Assembly: GCF_001908275.1 (NCBI RefSeq)
Contig: NZ_CP018620.1
Span: forward strand, 2,480,001-2,544,000
Length of the DNA: 64,000 nt
From: Paenibacillus xylanexedens
GTDB taxonomy: Bacteria > Bacillota > Bacilli > Paenibacillales > Paenibacillaceae
Direction: 5' to 3'
The notes under the pieces are model-generated. The model ran no database searches. It saw nothing but the letters and a program-made list of their open reading frames with translations, and had not been told where the DNA came from. Of this stretch, positions 7,515 through 17,484 are shown piece after piece; within the stretch, counting starts at the first letter, position 1, and every line of letters begins with the position of its first letter. A program made the translations under genes and the position numbers.

Positions 7515-8408
7515 TTATTTACGAAAGACAAGAGTTTCTTTGCCCAGCAGATGGGGGCGGAGTGTGTTCCAGATCTGAAGACACTGCTCCTGAAGCTCCC
7601 AAGCTGCCATGCCAAGGAGTCGAACGCCGATGCCTCCGGTTGCCAGCAAACTTGCACCTGCGAGCATCCGTCCATCTGGTGGCAGCGCGGATCTGACTTG
7701 CTCCAACTCCGCAGTACCAAGCCCCGGTGCGATCATCCACAACGCAGCGGTATGGGTATAGTGAAGGAGGGATGCTGAGTGTTTGGGATCATCGGTATCC
7801 GGTTCGAGTCCGAATCGATCCCAGACAGCCAGTTGTTCACCTTGCCATATCTCCGTCAAGCTGCGGTAACGCTCGAATTGGAAAACTTCTCCCCGATGAA
7901 TCCGTCCGGCAGACCAGATATCTGCATAGGCCAAGATTGCCCTCTCTTCCAGCTCAAAGGTTACAGCGAGCGAAGAAGAACTTCCTTTGAAGGGAATGAC
8001 GCATTCAGGAAAGTATTCCAGCGTGGCCCCTTTTCCCAACCGAAAGTGATGATTAACGGATGAGGGAATGGAAGGTGTAGGATGAAGTCTGGTAGCAGAT
8101 GTGCTGCTCAGCATGACATGGGTGCCTTCACCTAATTCCCACTCGGAATGATAATGATCCCCGTTAAGGACTCCTGGAGAGACGTCTGACGTGTACACAC
8201 ATAATTCGGTTCCGCCTCCGGGAGGTCGAAAGGATCGGCTAAACCGGAGAGGTGCGCTGTAATAACGATCAGTCATGACAGTCCGGTCGATTTGAAAGGC
8301 AAAGGTGGCCCGAAGCTCGCTGCGGCGTGTGACGGGCGCACCTGCACTTTCATTCCTATTTATCTCTGTTCCCGTGGGGACAGAAGATGAATTAATGCGA
8401 GTGAGTGC
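7515..8408 (-). CDS. ureD: Urease accessory protein UreD
   Basis: The last gene of the urease operon. UreD is the scaffold that binds apo-urease and recruits UreF and UreG for nickel delivery. The 297-residue product shows the family blocks [32 protein letters not shown], the [30 protein letters not shown] segment and [17 protein letters not shown]. It is divergent from well-studied UreD proteins, but position and blocks agree. It overlaps the end of ureG by 17 bases from ATG 8408 (23 from ATG 8414) without its own strong ribosome site, so translation is probably coupled. Confidence 0.88.
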   Translation of the reverse strand, partial: ALTRINSSSVPTGTEINRNESAGAPVTRRSELRATFAFQIDRTVMTDRYYSAPLRFSRSFRPPGGGTELCVYTSDVSPGVLNGDHYHSEWELGEGTHVMLSSTSATRLHPTPSIPSSVNHHFRLGKGATLEYFPECVIPFKGSSSSLAVTFELEERAILAYADIWSAGRIHRGEVFQFERYRSLTEIWQGEQLAVWDRFGLEPDTDDPKHSASLLHYTHTAALWMIAPGLGTAELEQVRSALPPDGRMLAGASLLATGGIGVRLLGMAAWELQEQCLQIWNTLRPHLLGKETLVFRK

Positions 8409-9111
8409 CATGTTCATGGCTGTGTGAATGCAGATGTGCAGCGGAAGCATCGTCATCCATATATTGATGTTCGAGCCAGTGGACAATCTCGGATACACCT
8501 TCACCGCTCATTAGATTAGACATGACATAAGGGCGGCCTTCGCGTACCCGCTCGGTATCATTTTTCATAACTTCCAGGCTTGCTCCAACGTAAGGGGCAA
8601 GGTCGGTTTTGTTGATTAACAACAGATCTGAACGCGTGATGCCAGGACCGCCTTTGCGAGGAAGTTTCTCCCCTTGGGCAACGTCGATAATGTAGATGAA
8701 CACATCAGCGAGTTCCGGACTGAATGCAGCAGAGAGATTGTCGCCGCCACTCTCGATGAAGATCAGTTGCAGATCCGGGAAGCGTTCAATTAACTCGTCA
8801 ACCGCTTCGAAATTCATGGAGGCATCCTCGCGAATAGCGGTGTGCGGGCATCCGCCTGTCTCTACGCCAATAATACGCTCTGGTGCCAGGGCATTCTGAC
8901 GCAGCAAAATCTCGGCATCTTCCTTGGTATAAATGTCATTCGTGATGACAGCAAGGCTATAACGTGTACGCAGTGCCTTGGACAGCTTCTCCACCAGGGC
9001 TGTTTTACCTGAGCCTACCGGTCCACCAATTCCAATTCGCATCGGACGACTCCGATCAAATGCCTTACGTTCCCACTCCGGATGATGCGTATGATTAGCT
9101 CCTCCACACAT
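8392..9111 (-). CDS. ureG: Urease accessory GTPase UreG, with His-rich ends
   Basis: A 239-residue SIMIBI-class GTPase that powers nickel insertion into urease. P-loop GGPVGSGKT at 29-37, nickel-binding Cys-Pro-His motif at 88-90 ([11 protein letters not shown]), then [11 protein letters not shown] and base-recognition NKTD. Typical UreG is about 205 residues. This one has an extra N-terminal stretch with three histidines (HTHH) and a C-terminal tail [14 protein letters not shown] holding seven histidines. Both could bind nickel. ureE, the usual His-tailed nickel chaperone gene, is absent from the operon, so the tail may replace it (inference). AAGGAGG precedes the ATG. Confidence 0.95.
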   Translation of the reverse strand: MCGGANHTHHPEWERKAFDRSRPMRIGIGGPVGSGKTALVEKLSKALRTRYSLAVITNDIYTKEDAEILLRQNALAPERIIGVETGGCPHTAIREDASMNFEAVDELIERFPDLQLIFIESGGDNLSAAFSPELADVFIYIIDVAQGEKLPRKGGPGITRSDLLLINKTDLAPYVGASLEVMKNDTERVREGRPYVMSNLMSGEGVSEIVHWLEHQYMDDDASAAHLHSHSHEHGTHSH

Positions 9112-9144
9112 AACAATTCCTCCTTGGTTAGATAAAAGTTGTAG

Positions 9145-9840
9145 TTAAGACATAAACAGCCGCGCGGGTAAGGTCTCATGCCGCATGGCGTAGATTTCCT
9201 GGGCGATTCCGAAGCTGTGCATATCTTCCGGGTCATTTTCCCGAATGAGCGCCCATTCCGCTTCGATATCATCAAGCAGTTTCTGAATCAACATCTGCGC
9301 TTCGGTTTGTCCGATGGGCAGCAGGCGAAGTGCGCTGTTCACATAAGCGTTCACCGAGGTATACAGATGCCCGGTAACGGCTTCATCCAATTCAATCTCC
9401 AACTGATAGTTGATATAACCGTGAATGGTCGTGATGCCGCAATACGCGCCATGTTCCCGGATGGCCTTATCAATCAGGGAAAAGTCCATCCATGGATAGA
9501 GTGAACGGGCCAGCTTGAGCAGTCGTTTTCCCATTTTGTGGCCGCTTTCCCTGAGTTCCCGAGGGGAGCGCTGGGCGTGGACACGTTTATCATACAGGGC
9601 AAGTAGAGCGGCATCTTGCTGTTTTATCGCCTGATAGACGCCTTTGATGGCAAGACCATCTAGTCGTACAAGACTGGAGTGAAGCTGGTTGCGAATAAAC
9701 TGTTCAAGCTGCGCGGTATTTTGCACGGTGCCATCATGCGTGTAAGCTTCCAGACCGAAGGAATGGGAGAAACCACCGATGGGCAGGGCCGAATCCAGCA
9801 GCTGAACATAACGGAGTAGCTTCGTGCCACTGTTCATCAT
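9145..9840 (-). CDS. ureF: Urease accessory protein UreF
   Basis: An all-helical protein of 231 residues that bridges UreD and UreG and controls GTP hydrolysis during urease activation. Family blocks: LLDSALPIGGFSHSFGLEAY near the N-terminus, LVRLDGLAIKGVY, and HAQRSPRELRESGHKMGKRLLKLA. ATG 9840 has an AAGGGGG site 5 bases upstream. It lies between ureC and ureG in the order ureA-B-C-F-G-D. A diverged paralog is found at 18618-19325. Confidence 0.95.
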   Translation of the reverse strand: MMNSGTKLLRYVQLLDSALPIGGFSHSFGLEAYTHDGTVQNTAQLEQFIRNQLHSSLVRLDGLAIKGVYQAIKQQDAALLALYDKRVHAQRSPRELRESGHKMGKRLLKLARSLYPWMDFSLIDKAIREHGAYCGITTIHGYINYQLEIELDEAVTGHLYTSVNAYVNSALRLLPIGQTEAQMLIQKLLDDIEAEWALIRENDPEDMHSFGIAQEIYAMRHETLPARLFMS

Positions 9841-9873
9841 GAGTGCCCCCTTATCAGCTAATCCGTATTCCTC

Positions 9874-11592
9874 TCAAAACATAAAGTACCGCTGTGCCAT
9901 AGGCAACTCGTCCGCGGGTTCACAGGTGAGAAGCTCGCCGTCGGCGCGTACCTCATAGGTCTCGGGATCGACTTCAATGACAGGGGTGACGTCGTTATGA
10001 ATCATGTCTTTTTTACTGACAGAGCGACAGCCTTTAACGGGTTCAACCCGCTTTTTCAGACCTAATGTCTCTTTGATCCCCGCATTTGCTGCGGCTTGGG
10101 AGACAAAGGTGATCGATCCGTTGGCGATGGCGCTACCATAAGCTCCGAACATGGGTCTGCCAAATACCGGCTGAGGTGTCGGAATGGATGCATTGGGATC
10201 ACCCATCTGGGCGAATGTAATCATGCCACCCTTAATGACAATCTCGGGTTTAACACCGAAGTAGGCCGGTTTCCATACGATTAGATCGGCCAGCTTTCCA
10301 ACTTCCACCGAACCGACGAGATGACCGATTCCGTGTGCAATAGCTGGATTGATGGTGTACTTGGCGACATATCGCTTGATCCGATCGTTATCGGAGGGGG
10401 AATTCGGGTTGAGCTCAAGTTTGCCGCGCTGTTTTTTCATTTTGTCGGCTGTCTGCCAGGTGCGGATAATGACTTCACCCACTCGGCCCATGGCTTGAGA
10501 ATCGGAACTGATGATGCTGAACACGCCAAGATCATGCAAAATGTCTTCGGCTGCGATTGTTTCGGGACGAATCCGTGAATCCGCAAAAGCGACATCTTCC
10601 GGGATGGAAGGGTCCAGGTGATGACACACCATCAACATGTCGAGATGCTCTTCTACAGTGTTGCGTGTGTACGGTCGTGTTGGGTTGGTAGATGAGGGGA
10701 TAACGTAGGACTCCCCAGCGGCCCGGATAATATCCGGTGCGTGTCCGCCACCAGCGCCTTCCGTATGGTACGTGTGGATCGTCCGGCCGTTGATCGCAGC
10801 CAGGGTGTTTTCGAGAAATCCGGTTTCGTTCAGTGTATCGGTGTGGATAGCGACTTGAACATCATGTTCCCCGGCGGCAGTCAGACAAGCGTCGATAGCG
10901 CTCGGGGTAGTGCCCCAATCTTCATGCAGCTTCAGGCCGATTACCCCAGCTTCAATCTGTTCAATTAAAGGTGCGGTACTGGAACTGTTGCCTTTGCCAA
11001 GGTAACCGATGTTCATGGGAAAAGCCTCTGCCGATTCTAACATCCGGTGGATGTGCCAGGCTCCTGGTGTGCAGGTGGTGGCTTTGGTTCCTGTTGCAGG
11101 TCCTGTTCCGCCACCGATCATGGTCGTGACCCCGGAGGATAACGCAGTCCGAATCTGCTGTGGGCAGATGAAATGAATATGGGTATCAATGCCGCCAGCG
11201 GTTACAATCATGCCTTCACCGGCGATGATTTCGGTGGAAGCACCGATGACCAATGCGGGATGAACGCCGTCCATTGTATCCGGGTTACCGGATTTGCCAA
11301 TGGCGCAGATGTGACCATCCCGAATGCCGATATCCGCTTTTACAATGCCCCAATGATCGATAATGATAGCGTTGGTGATAACAGTATCAGGAGTGCCGTC
11401 ACTTCGCAGAGCAGTAGTAGACTGGCCCATCCCGTCGCGGATAACTTTGCCGCCCCCGAATTTGCTCTCATCTCCGTATACGGCATAATCATGTTCAATC
11501 TCTGCCCATAGTTCGGTATCTGCAAGTCTTACGGCATCACCGGTTGTCGGTCCAAACATCGAAGCGTATTGTTCGCGGCTCATTCGTTTCAT
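9874..11592 (-). CDS. ureC: Urease alpha subunit
   Basis: The catalytic subunit (572 residues, normal length) hydrolyses urea to ammonia and carbamate at a dinickel site. Visible active-site elements: metal-binding HIH in [10 protein letters not shown], the carbamylated lysine in [32 protein letters not shown], the flap catalytic histidine in VCHHLD, and the metal-binding Asp in [12 protein letters not shown]. The protein ends in the typical [11 protein letters not shown] 11592 overlaps the ureB stop by 4 bases, giving translational coupling. Confidence 0.98.
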   Translation of the reverse strand: MKRMSREQYASMFGPTTGDAVRLADTELWAEIEHDYAVYGDESKFGGGKVIRDGMGQSTTALRSDGTPDTVITNAIIIDHWGIVKADIGIRDGHICAIGKSGNPDTMDGVHPALVIGASTEIIAGEGMIVTAGGIDTHIHFICPQQIRTALSSGVTTMIGGGTGPATGTKATTCTPGAWHIHRMLESAEAFPMNIGYLGKGNSSSTAPLIEQIEAGVIGLKLHEDWGTTPSAIDACLTAAGEHDVQVAIHTDTLNETGFLENTLAAINGRTIHTYHTEGAGGGHAPDIIRAAGESYVIPSSTNPTRPYTRNTVEEHLDMLMVCHHLDPSIPEDVAFADSRIRPETIAAEDILHDLGVFSIISSDSQAMGRVGEVIIRTWQTADKMKKQRGKLELNPNSPSDNDRIKRYVAKYTINPAIAHGIGHLVGSVEVGKLADLIVWKPAYFGVKPEIVIKGGMITFAQMGDPNASIPTPQPVFGRPMFGAYGSAIANGSITFVSQAAANAGIKETLGLKKRVEPVKGCRSVSKKDMIHNDVTPVIEVDPETYEVRADGELLTCEPADELPMAQRYFMF

Positions 11593-11978
11593 GAAGGTTC
11601 ACCTCCATCTTGTATGGGAGGAGAGAACGTCTTCAGGAATGCCTCCAGTTTCAGTGGATCAGGAGCTTGATCCGCAGAGCCTTCGGTTAATCCGTTGAAC
11701 CCGTGAATCTGGCGTTTGCCGCCAAAGGTCGTGAGTTCAACAGGTTTCTCTTCACCGGGTTCGAAGCGAACTGCGGTGCCTGCCGGAATGTGCAGACGAT
11801 GTCCAAAAGCTGAGGTGCGATCAAAGTCCAGTGCTGCATTAACTTCATAGAAGTGAACGTGAGAGCCGACCTGGACGGGGCGGTCGCCGCGGTTAAGGAC
11901 AAGGAGTCGTAGGGTTAAACGATCCGGATGACAGATGATGTCGTCATCTGGCTTCAAACGGTATTCACCAGGAATCAT
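11589..11978 (-). CDS. ureB: Urease beta subunit
   Basis: A structural subunit of 129 residues. Begins MIPGEY and carries [34 protein letters not shown], then [41 protein letters not shown], all diagnostic of UreB. Ribosome site GCAGGAG precedes ATG 11978. The C-terminal 25 residues are a variable tail. Gene order and tight spacing (17 bases from ureA, overlap with ureC) indicate one operon. Confidence 0.97.
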   Translation of the reverse strand: MIPGEYRLKPDDDIICHPDRLTLRLLVLNRGDRPVQVGSHVHFYEVNAALDFDRTSAFGHRLHIPAGTAVRFEPGEEKPVELTTFGGKRQIHGFNGLTEGSADQAPDPLKLEAFLKTFSPPIQDGGEPS

Positions 11979-11995
11979 GGTTTCTCCTGCCTTTC

Positions 11996-12298
11996 TCAGC
12001 GGATGGGTTCATGTACGGTAACCAGTTTTGTACCGTCAGGAAATGTGGCTTCTACCTGTACTTCAGGAATCATATCGGGAACACCATCCATACAGTCTTC
12101 GCGTGTCAGGATGGTGCCTCCGTATCTCATTAATTCGGCAACACTCATTCCATCCCGTGCTCGTTCCATCAGTTCGGAGGTCAACAAGGCGATGGCTTCG
12201 GGAACATTCAACTTGAGTCCGCGTGCTCTTCGTTCACGGGAGAGGTTAGCGGCCACGGTAATCAGGAGTTTTTCCTTTTCCTGCTCAGTCCAGTGCAA
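11996..12298 (-). CDS. ureA: Urease gamma subunit
   Basis: A 100-residue structural subunit, the family's usual length. Motifs: [44 protein letters not shown], then [47 protein letters not shown]. The start is TTG 12298 with AAAGG 10 bases upstream; no ATG fits the family's N-terminus (MHxTxxEKEKL). It is the first gene of the operon and faces the urt operon divergently, with a GlnR/TnrA box 53 bases upstream. Confidence 0.97.
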   Translation of the reverse strand: MHWTEQEKEKLLITVAANLSRERRARGLKLNVPEAIALLTSELMERARDGMSVAELMRYGGTILTREDCMDGVPDMIPEVQVEATFPDGTKLVTVHEPIR

Positions 12299-12351
12299 GG
12301 CAATCCGACCTTTCGCTTATAATGTCTGATATGTTCATGGATCATATTGTA

Positions 12352-12368
12352 TGTTAAATATACTCACA
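12352..12368 (-). promoter_or_regulatory. GlnR/TnrA box upstream of ureA
   Basis: TGTTAAATATACTCACA fits TGTNA-N7-TNACA exactly. Its centre (12360) is about 49 bp upstream of the start expected from a minus-strand -10-like CATTAT (12324-12319). That spacing is typical of TnrA-activated promoters, but the resulting leader would be very short, so the start point is tentative. Confidence 0.75.
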
Positions 12369-12445
12369 CAGGGTGAATCCTTTGTCAATAAGCTTCAAGG
12401 CATATTAGCAGTATGCATGAAACGAGTAGGCATGAAATAAAATTA

Positions 12446-12462
12446 TGTAAGCTATATTGACA
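12446..12462 (+). promoter_or_regulatory. GlnR/TnrA box overlapping the urtA promoter
   Basis: TGTAAGCTATATTGACA fits TGTNA-N7-TNACA exactly. Its last six bases (12457-12462) are also a perfect -35 TTGACA, which suggests repression when bound. Confidence 0.75.
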
Positions 12463-12485
12463 TGAAGAGAGGAACCCTCCATAAT
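12457..12485 (+). promoter_or_regulatory. Sigma-A promoter of the urt operon
   Basis: -35 TTGACA (12457-12462), 17-bp spacer, -10 CATAAT (12480-12485), about 68 bases before the urtA start. Confidence 0.65.
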
Positions 12486-12559
12486 TTGGATCAACGAACA
12501 TTTCGGACGCAAATGACCTTAATGTTCGTCAATAGACTAAAAAAAGGGAGTGTAGGCTA

Positions 12560-13810
12560 TTGAAGAAGAGGTCGGTCAAGTTATGGAGTATTTTGCTGGG
12601 TGCGGTCATTGTGATGACAGGATGTGTGGAGGGCACTGCGCCGCCTGAAGCTTCGGGTTCAGGTGGTACAGGAGAGCCGGCTGCATCCGGTGATACGATT
12701 AAAGTTGGCATTCTTCACTCTCTCAGCGGAACGATGGCGATCAGTGAAGTATCTGTTAAAGATGCGGAGATGCTTGCCATTGAAGAGATCAACGCCGCGG
12801 GCGGAGTTTTGGGTAAACAGATTGAGCCTGTAATTGAGGATGGCGCTTCGGATTGGCCTACTTTTGCGGAGAAGGCTGGAAAGTTACTGCAACAGGATAA
12901 GGTCGCTGCTGTATTTGGTGGATGGACCTCTGCAAGTCGGAAGGCTATGCTCCCGGTGTTTGAACAGAATAAAGGTTTATTGTTTTACCCGGTGCAATAT
13001 GAGGGATTGGAATCGTCGCCAAATATTTTTTATACAGGAGCAACAACCAATCAGCAGATCGTTCCATCCGTAACCTGGTTACTGGAGAACAGGGGCAAGA
13101 CGTTTTATCTGCTCGGTTCAGATTATGTATTCCCAAAAACGGCCAATCAGGTCATTAAGGCACAACTCGCAGCAGAAGGCGGCGAAGTAGTGGGTGAAGA
13201 ATACACACCGCTGGGTCATACCGATTATAGTACCATCATTAGCAAAATCAAAGCTGCAAAGCCGGATATTGTATACAATACGCTGAACGGAGATAGCAAT
13301 GTGGCCTTCTTCAAACAATTGAAGGATGCTGGAATCTCCTCGGATCAGATGACGACCCTCTCGGTGAGTGTAGCGGAGGAAGAAATCCGTGGCATTGGTG
13401 CAGACGTATTGAAGGGACATCTGGCTTCGTGGAATTATTATCAGACAACGGATACACCTGAGAATGCAACATTTGTTGCCAAGTATAAAGAAAAATACGG
13501 TGCTGATCGAGTGACAGCTGATCCGATTGAAGCGGGATATGTGGCGGTTTATCTCTGGAAGGCAGCGGTGGAAAAAGCAGGATCAACCGACGTGGAGAAG
13601 GTGAAGGCAGCTGCCAAGGGTCTGGAGTTTGATGCCCCGGAAGGTAAGGTAACCGTGGATGGAGAGAATCAGCATATCTACAAAACCGTACGGATCGGTG
13701 AGGTGCAGGAGGATGGGCAGTTCAAGGAATTGTGGAATTCTGGTGAGCCTGTCAAGCCGGACCCTTATCTGAAAACGTATGAATGGGGAGCTTCCCTCAG
13801 CGCTAAATAA
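12560..13810 (+). CDS. urtA: Urea ABC transporter substrate-binding lipoprotein
   Basis: A 416-residue lipoprotein with signal peptide [13 protein letters not shown] (lipobox Cys about residue 22) and a periplasmic-binding fold of the branched-chain amino-acid type. [57 protein letters not shown] and [12 protein letters not shown] are typical of the urea/short-chain-amide subfamily (UrtA). The start is TTG 12560 with GGGAG upstream. It heads a five-gene operon and is separated from urtB by 180 bases with two hairpins, a common way to raise expression of the binding protein over the rest. Confidence 0.95.
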   Translation: MKKRSVKLWSILLGAVIVMTGCVEGTAPPEASGSGGTGEPAASGDTIKVGILHSLSGTMAISEVSVKDAEMLAIEEINAAGGVLGKQIEPVIEDGASDWPTFAEKAGKLLQQDKVAAVFGGWTSASRKAMLPVFEQNKGLLFYPVQYEGLESSPNIFYTGATTNQQIVPSVTWLLENRGKTFYLLGSDYVFPKTANQVIKAQLAAEGGEVVGEEYTPLGHTDYSTIISKIKAAKPDIVYNTLNGDSNVAFFKQLKDAGISSDQMTTLSVSVAEEEIRGIGADVLKGHLASWNYYQTTDTPENATFVAKYKEKYGADRVTADPIEAGYVAVYLWKAAVEKAGSTDVEKVKAAAKGLEFDAPEGKVTVDGENQHIYKTVRIGEVQEDGQFKELWNSGEPVKPDPYLKTYEWGASLSAK

Positions 13811-13866
13811 CATAGAAACCTCGCAATAAAACAGGCAACTCGCTTCAAAGCAGCCGACACATAAAC

Positions 13867-13903
13867 GAGGGTGTGACAACACATCCTCTCACCGCATCGC
13901 GGT
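13867..13903 (+). promoter_or_regulatory. Tandem hairpins between urtA and urtB
   Basis: GAGGGTGTG/CACATCCTC (13867-13888) and ACCGC/GCGGT (13891-13903) lie in the gap without a T-run. They are probably an mRNA-stabilising or attenuating structure rather than a full terminator. Confidence 0.45.
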
Positions 13904-13990
13904 AAAGCGTTACTGTGATATGAAAAATATTGCTGCCGCTAATTTAAGTTGTGAAATATCGAGAGTCACGGTATGGAGGAGGGGATAGCG

Positions 13991-14896
13991 ATGGATATGT
14001 TTATCCTGCAGATGTTCAATGGTCTGAGTATCAGTTCAATTCTGTTGTTGATTGCATTGGGGCTTGCGGTAACGTTTGGACTGATGAATGTCATCAATAT
14101 GGCTCACGGTGAACTGATCATGATCGGTGCATATGCAACATATGTAACACAAAATCTGTTCATGTCCTATGCTCCAGCGGCGTGGTTTGGTGCCTACTTT
14201 ATTGTGGCTCTGCCGATTGCGTTCATTGTAGCGGCTCTGATTGGCTGGTTGCTTGAAGTGGTGCTGATCCGGCATCTATATGGCAGGCCGCTGGACAGTC
14301 TGCTGGCGACATGGGGTGTAGGCATGATGCTGCAACAACTGGCCCGTACGATATTCGGAGCGCCAAACGTGGGAGTATCCAGTCCGGCTTGGCTCAATGG
14401 GGGATTGGCGATCTCGGATGGTATTGTATTTCCGTATAAACGAATCTTCATTATCGCACTGGTTGCGGTTGTGCTGCTGTGTATGTATCTCTATATCTAT
14501 CGAACATCTTCCGGAAGACGAATGAGGGCTGTAATGCAAAATCGGAGCATGGCGGGGTGTCTTGGGATTTCGACCCGGCGGGTGGATGGCATGACCTTTG
14601 CGATTGGTTCGGGCATTGCCGGAATTGCTGGCTGTGCATTAACGCTCATTGGTCCGATTGGTCCTTCGCTTGGTACGTATTATATTGTGGATGCGTTCAT
14701 GGTCGTTGTCCTGGGTGGCGTAGGGAAATTGGTCGGAACCGTGTGTGGTGCATTGGGGATTGGTATGTTCAACACGCTGTTCGAAACCTATACATCGGCC
14801 TCCATTGGCAAGGTGCTTGTGTTTGTATGTATCGTTGCTTTCCTGCAATGGAAACCACGCGGATTGGTCGCGATGCGTACACGGAGTCTCGATTAA
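13991..14896 (+). CDS. urtB: Urea ABC transporter permease UrtB
   Basis: A 301-residue LivH-type integral membrane permease with about eight hydrophobic segments. Conserved blocks: [39 protein letters not shown] near the N-terminus, [18 protein letters not shown] for ATPase contact, and [24 protein letters not shown] 13991 has GGAGGAGGG 7 bases upstream; the frame from 13973 would begin inside that site. It pairs with UrtC to form the channel. Related UrtB proteins often have a long soluble N-terminal extension; this one does not. Confidence 0.95.
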   Translation: MDMFILQMFNGLSISSILLLIALGLAVTFGLMNVINMAHGELIMIGAYATYVTQNLFMSYAPAAWFGAYFIVALPIAFIVAALIGWLLEVVLIRHLYGRPLDSLLATWGVGMMLQQLARTIFGAPNVGVSSPAWLNGGLAISDGIVFPYKRIFIIALVAVVLLCMYLYIYRTSSGRRMRAVMQNRSMAGCLGISTRRVDGMTFAIGSGIAGIAGCALTLIGPIGPSLGTYYIVDAFMVVVLGGVGKLVGTVCGALGIGMFNTLFETYTSASIGKVLVFVCIVAFLQWKPRGLVAMRTRSLD

Positions 14897-14917
14897 CGTG
14901 AAAAAGGGGGTTAGTTC

Positions 14918-16009
14918 ATGTCCGCTTTACTCAAGACCGGCAGTCTGAAAATGAGGATTATCTGGGCGGTTGTGCTGATCATGATGTGTCTTGCTCCATT
15001 AATCTCCACGGAGTTTCGTCTGAGTCTGTTAGCCAAGTTTTTGGCACTGGCAATCCTGGCCATCGGTCTCGATCTGATATGGGGATATGGGGGTGTGCTG
15101 AGCCTTGGGCATGGGGTGTTCTTCGGTCTGGGTGGGTACGCGATGGCGATGTATCTGAAGCTTCAGGCCAGTGGAGCAACGCTTCCTGACTTCATGGGAT
15201 GGAGTGGTCTCAGTGGTCTGCCGTGGTTCTGGGAACCATTTCGCTCTTTCCCGGTGGCGCTGTTATTGGGGATAGCCCTTCCAGCATTGCTTGCCTTTGC
15301 TCTGGGGTGGTTTACGTTCCGCAACCGGATCACCGGTGTTTATTTTACCATCCTGACTCAAGCTTTGGTTCTTATTATGGTAACACTCTTTGTTGGTAAA
15401 CAGGAATGGACGGGTGGGACAAATGGCATCACCGGATATAATTCGATCTTTGGTTTTACACTTCATTCCGCTGGAACGACGATTGCTCTCTACTATATAA
15501 CGCTTGCTGTTCTGGTGATCGCGTATGTGCTCTGTCGTCGAATGGTGAACAGTCGGTTCGGCCAAGTGCTCGAAGCTGCGCGTGATGGAGAGAATCGGGT
15601 GCGATTCCTCGGATATGATCCGGCAGGATATAAAACGCTGGCTTTTGCTTTTTCCGGTGCGCTTGCAGGCATCGCGGGCATGTTGTTTGTTCTTCAGGTG
15701 GGTATTATCTCGCCATCCATGATGGGGATTGTGCCCTCCATTGAGATGGTCCTGTGGGTTGCGCTGGGTGGTCGCGGTACTCTTATTGGAGCGGTCATCG
15801 GAGCGGTGGTGCTGAATGCAGCCAAAACAGGCATAAGTGAGGCTTATCCCGAAGGATGGTTGTTTGTCATTGGTGGGCTCTTTGTAACGGTCGTTTTGTT
15901 CATGCCAAACGGTATTGTAGGTGTATATCGTCATGTCGTTCGCTTGCTGAAGCGGAGAGGAGAGAGTGCGCATGTCCAAGTCACTCGGGAAAAACCTGAA
16001 GTCTACTGA
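14918..16009 (+). CDS. urtC: Urea ABC transporter permease UrtC
   Basis: A 363-residue LivM-type permease with about nine membrane segments. Typical blocks: LAILAIGLDLIWGYGGVLSLGHGVFFGLGGYAMAMYL, FYFTIL-type VYFTILTQALVLIMVTLF, and the cytoplasmic EAARDGENRVRFLGYDPAGYK loop that contacts the ATPases, then VALGGRGTLIGAVIGAVVLN. ATG 14918 is preceded by AAAGGGGG. Its 3' end overlaps urtD by 38 bases in another frame. Confidence 0.95.
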   Translation: MSALLKTGSLKMRIIWAVVLIMMCLAPLISTEFRLSLLAKFLALAILAIGLDLIWGYGGVLSLGHGVFFGLGGYAMAMYLKLQASGATLPDFMGWSGLSGLPWFWEPFRSFPVALLLGIALPALLAFALGWFTFRNRITGVYFTILTQALVLIMVTLFVGKQEWTGGTNGITGYNSIFGFTLHSAGTTIALYYITLAVLVIAYVLCRRMVNSRFGQVLEAARDGENRVRFLGYDPAGYKTLAFAFSGALAGIAGMLFVLQVGIISPSMMGIVPSIEMVLWVALGGRGTLIGAVIGAVVLNAAKTGISEAYPEGWLFVIGGLFVTVVLFMPNGIVGVYRHVVRLLKRRGESAHVQVTREKPEVY

Positions 16010-16781
16010 GGAATCGACAGTGTTGGTAGCCGAGGATATTACAGTGGCCTTTGGTGGGTTCGTTGCTGTCAAAGGCATGAATCTGAAGCTGCACGAACAT
16101 GACTTGCATTTTCTGATCGGACCCAATGGTGCTGGGAAAACAACGATGCTGGATGTGATATGCGGCAAAACAAAACCCATGTCCGGCTCGGTGAAGATGG
16201 CGGATGGTACGGAATTAACACGACTGAAGGAGCACCAGATTGTTCGCAAAGGTGTGGGACGCAAATTCCAGGCGCCATCGATCTTTGCAGGTCTGACGGT
16301 GCAGGAGAATCTGACGCTGGCGGCGGAGACTCGCCGTTCTCCTTTGCAAGCCATTGGCATTCGGAGATATGGGAAAATGAGTGCTGCCATGGAGCGTGTT
16401 ACCCTCCAGATTGGTCTGCAAGATCGCGTTGATGCTCGTGCAGGAGCGTTGTCGCATGGGGAGAAGCAGTGGCTGGAGATCGGCATGTTGCTTCTGCAGG
16501 AGCCGCGGGTGTTGTTGCTGGACGAACCAGCCGCAGGCATGACGGATGAAGAAACACATAAGACCGGGCGACTTCTGCAAGAGATTGCGCGTGAACGCTC
16601 GGTTGTGGTGGTGGAGCATGATATGGAGTTTGTGCGAGAGTTCGCAGCCAAGGTAACGGTGATGCATGAAGGGAAACTGCTGAAGGAAGGTACGATGGCG
16701 GAGGTACAGGCAGACCCGAAAGTGGCAGAAGTGTATCTGGGCAAAAGGAGGGATGACCATGCTGTCGCTGCAACGAATTGA
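15972..16781 (+). CDS. urtD: Urea ABC transporter ATP-binding protein UrtD
   Basis: A 269-residue LivG-type ATPase. Walker A GPNGAGKT, Q-loop in GRKFQAPSIF, signature LSHGEKQWLEIGML and Walker B VLLLDEPAAGMT, followed by VVVVEHDMEFV. The LSHGEKQ signature and the KFQxP Q-loop are seen in the UrtD subgroup. The start is ATG 15972 with GGAGAGGAGAG upstream, inside the end of urtC. It overlaps urtE by 23 bases. Confidence 0.94.
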   Translation: MSKSLGKNLKSTEESTVLVAEDITVAFGGFVAVKGMNLKLHEHDLHFLIGPNGAGKTTMLDVICGKTKPMSGSVKMADGTELTRLKEHQIVRKGVGRKFQAPSIFAGLTVQENLTLAAETRRSPLQAIGIRRYGKMSAAMERVTLQIGLQDRVDARAGALSHGEKQWLEIGMLLLQEPRVLLLDEPAAGMTDEETHKTGRLLQEIARERSVVVVEHDMEFVREFAAKVTVMHEGKLLKEGTMAEVQADPKVAEVYLGKRRDDHAVAATN

Positions 16782-17454
16782 ATCCGGCTACGGGGAAAGC
16801 AATGTGCTTCGTGGTGTGAACCTGGATGTACAGCCTGGACAGGTGGTGTGTCTGATGGGCCGTAACGGTGTAGGGAAAACAACGTTGATGAAAACATTAA
16901 TGGGGCTGCTCAAAACACGTAAGGGCAGTATTCGGTGGCAAAACCAGGAGTTATCCACCTTGGACACAGCCAAGCGGGCAAGGGCAGGGATCGGTTATGT
17001 ACCGCAGGGGCGGGAGATTTTCCCGCAGCTTACGGTGAAAGAAAATTTGTTGCTCGGTCTGGAGACAAGTGCGCCGGGAGTAAAAACGTTCCCGGAGGAT
17101 GTACTGGCGATGTTTCCAGTGCTTGCGACGATGTATGGACGGCAGGGCGGGGATCTGAGTGGTGGACAGCAACAACAGTTGGCATTCGCCCGGGCACTGG
17201 CTTCGCGTCCGGGGTTGTTGCTCCTTGATGAGCCGACAGAAGGCATCCAGCCTTCTATCGTGGAGGACATTCGGCAGGTTATTTTGCAGCTCAAGGCAAA
17301 GGGGAACCTCTCGGTTCTGCTGGTAGAGCAGAGTATCGATTTTGTACGAAGTGCCGCAGACTACATCTATATCATGGACAAAGGGACCATAACCCTGCAT
17401 GGGACACCGCAAGAACTGGATATGTCGCAGTTTGAACATCATCTCTCCGTATAG
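16759..17454 (+). CDS. urtE: Urea ABC transporter ATP-binding protein UrtE
   Basis: A 231-residue LivF-type ATPase, partner of UrtD. Walker A GRNGVGKT, the family block GIGYVPQGREIFPQLTV, signature LSGGQQQQLAFARAL, Walker B LLLLDEPTEGIQPSIV. ATG 16759 is chosen over 16753 because AAAGGAGGG ends just before 16753. It completes urtABCDE, a full urea importer. Confidence 0.94.
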   Translation: MLSLQRIESGYGESNVLRGVNLDVQPGQVVCLMGRNGVGKTTLMKTLMGLLKTRKGSIRWQNQELSTLDTAKRARAGIGYVPQGREIFPQLTVKENLLLGLETSAPGVKTFPEDVLAMFPVLATMYGRQGGDLSGGQQQQLAFARALASRPGLLLLDEPTEGIQPSIVEDIRQVILQLKAKGNLSVLLVEQSIDFVRSAADYIYIMDKGTITLHGTPQELDMSQFEHHLSV

Positions 17455-17484
17455 TTATAGTTAGTCGGCGAGAGGAGAAAGGTT

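Noticed and set aside
15263..16897. 544-codon open frame antisense to urtC, urtD and urtE
   Set aside because: Fully antisense to three well-supported genes; low-complexity Ser/Thr/His/Pro translation typical of a shadow frame.
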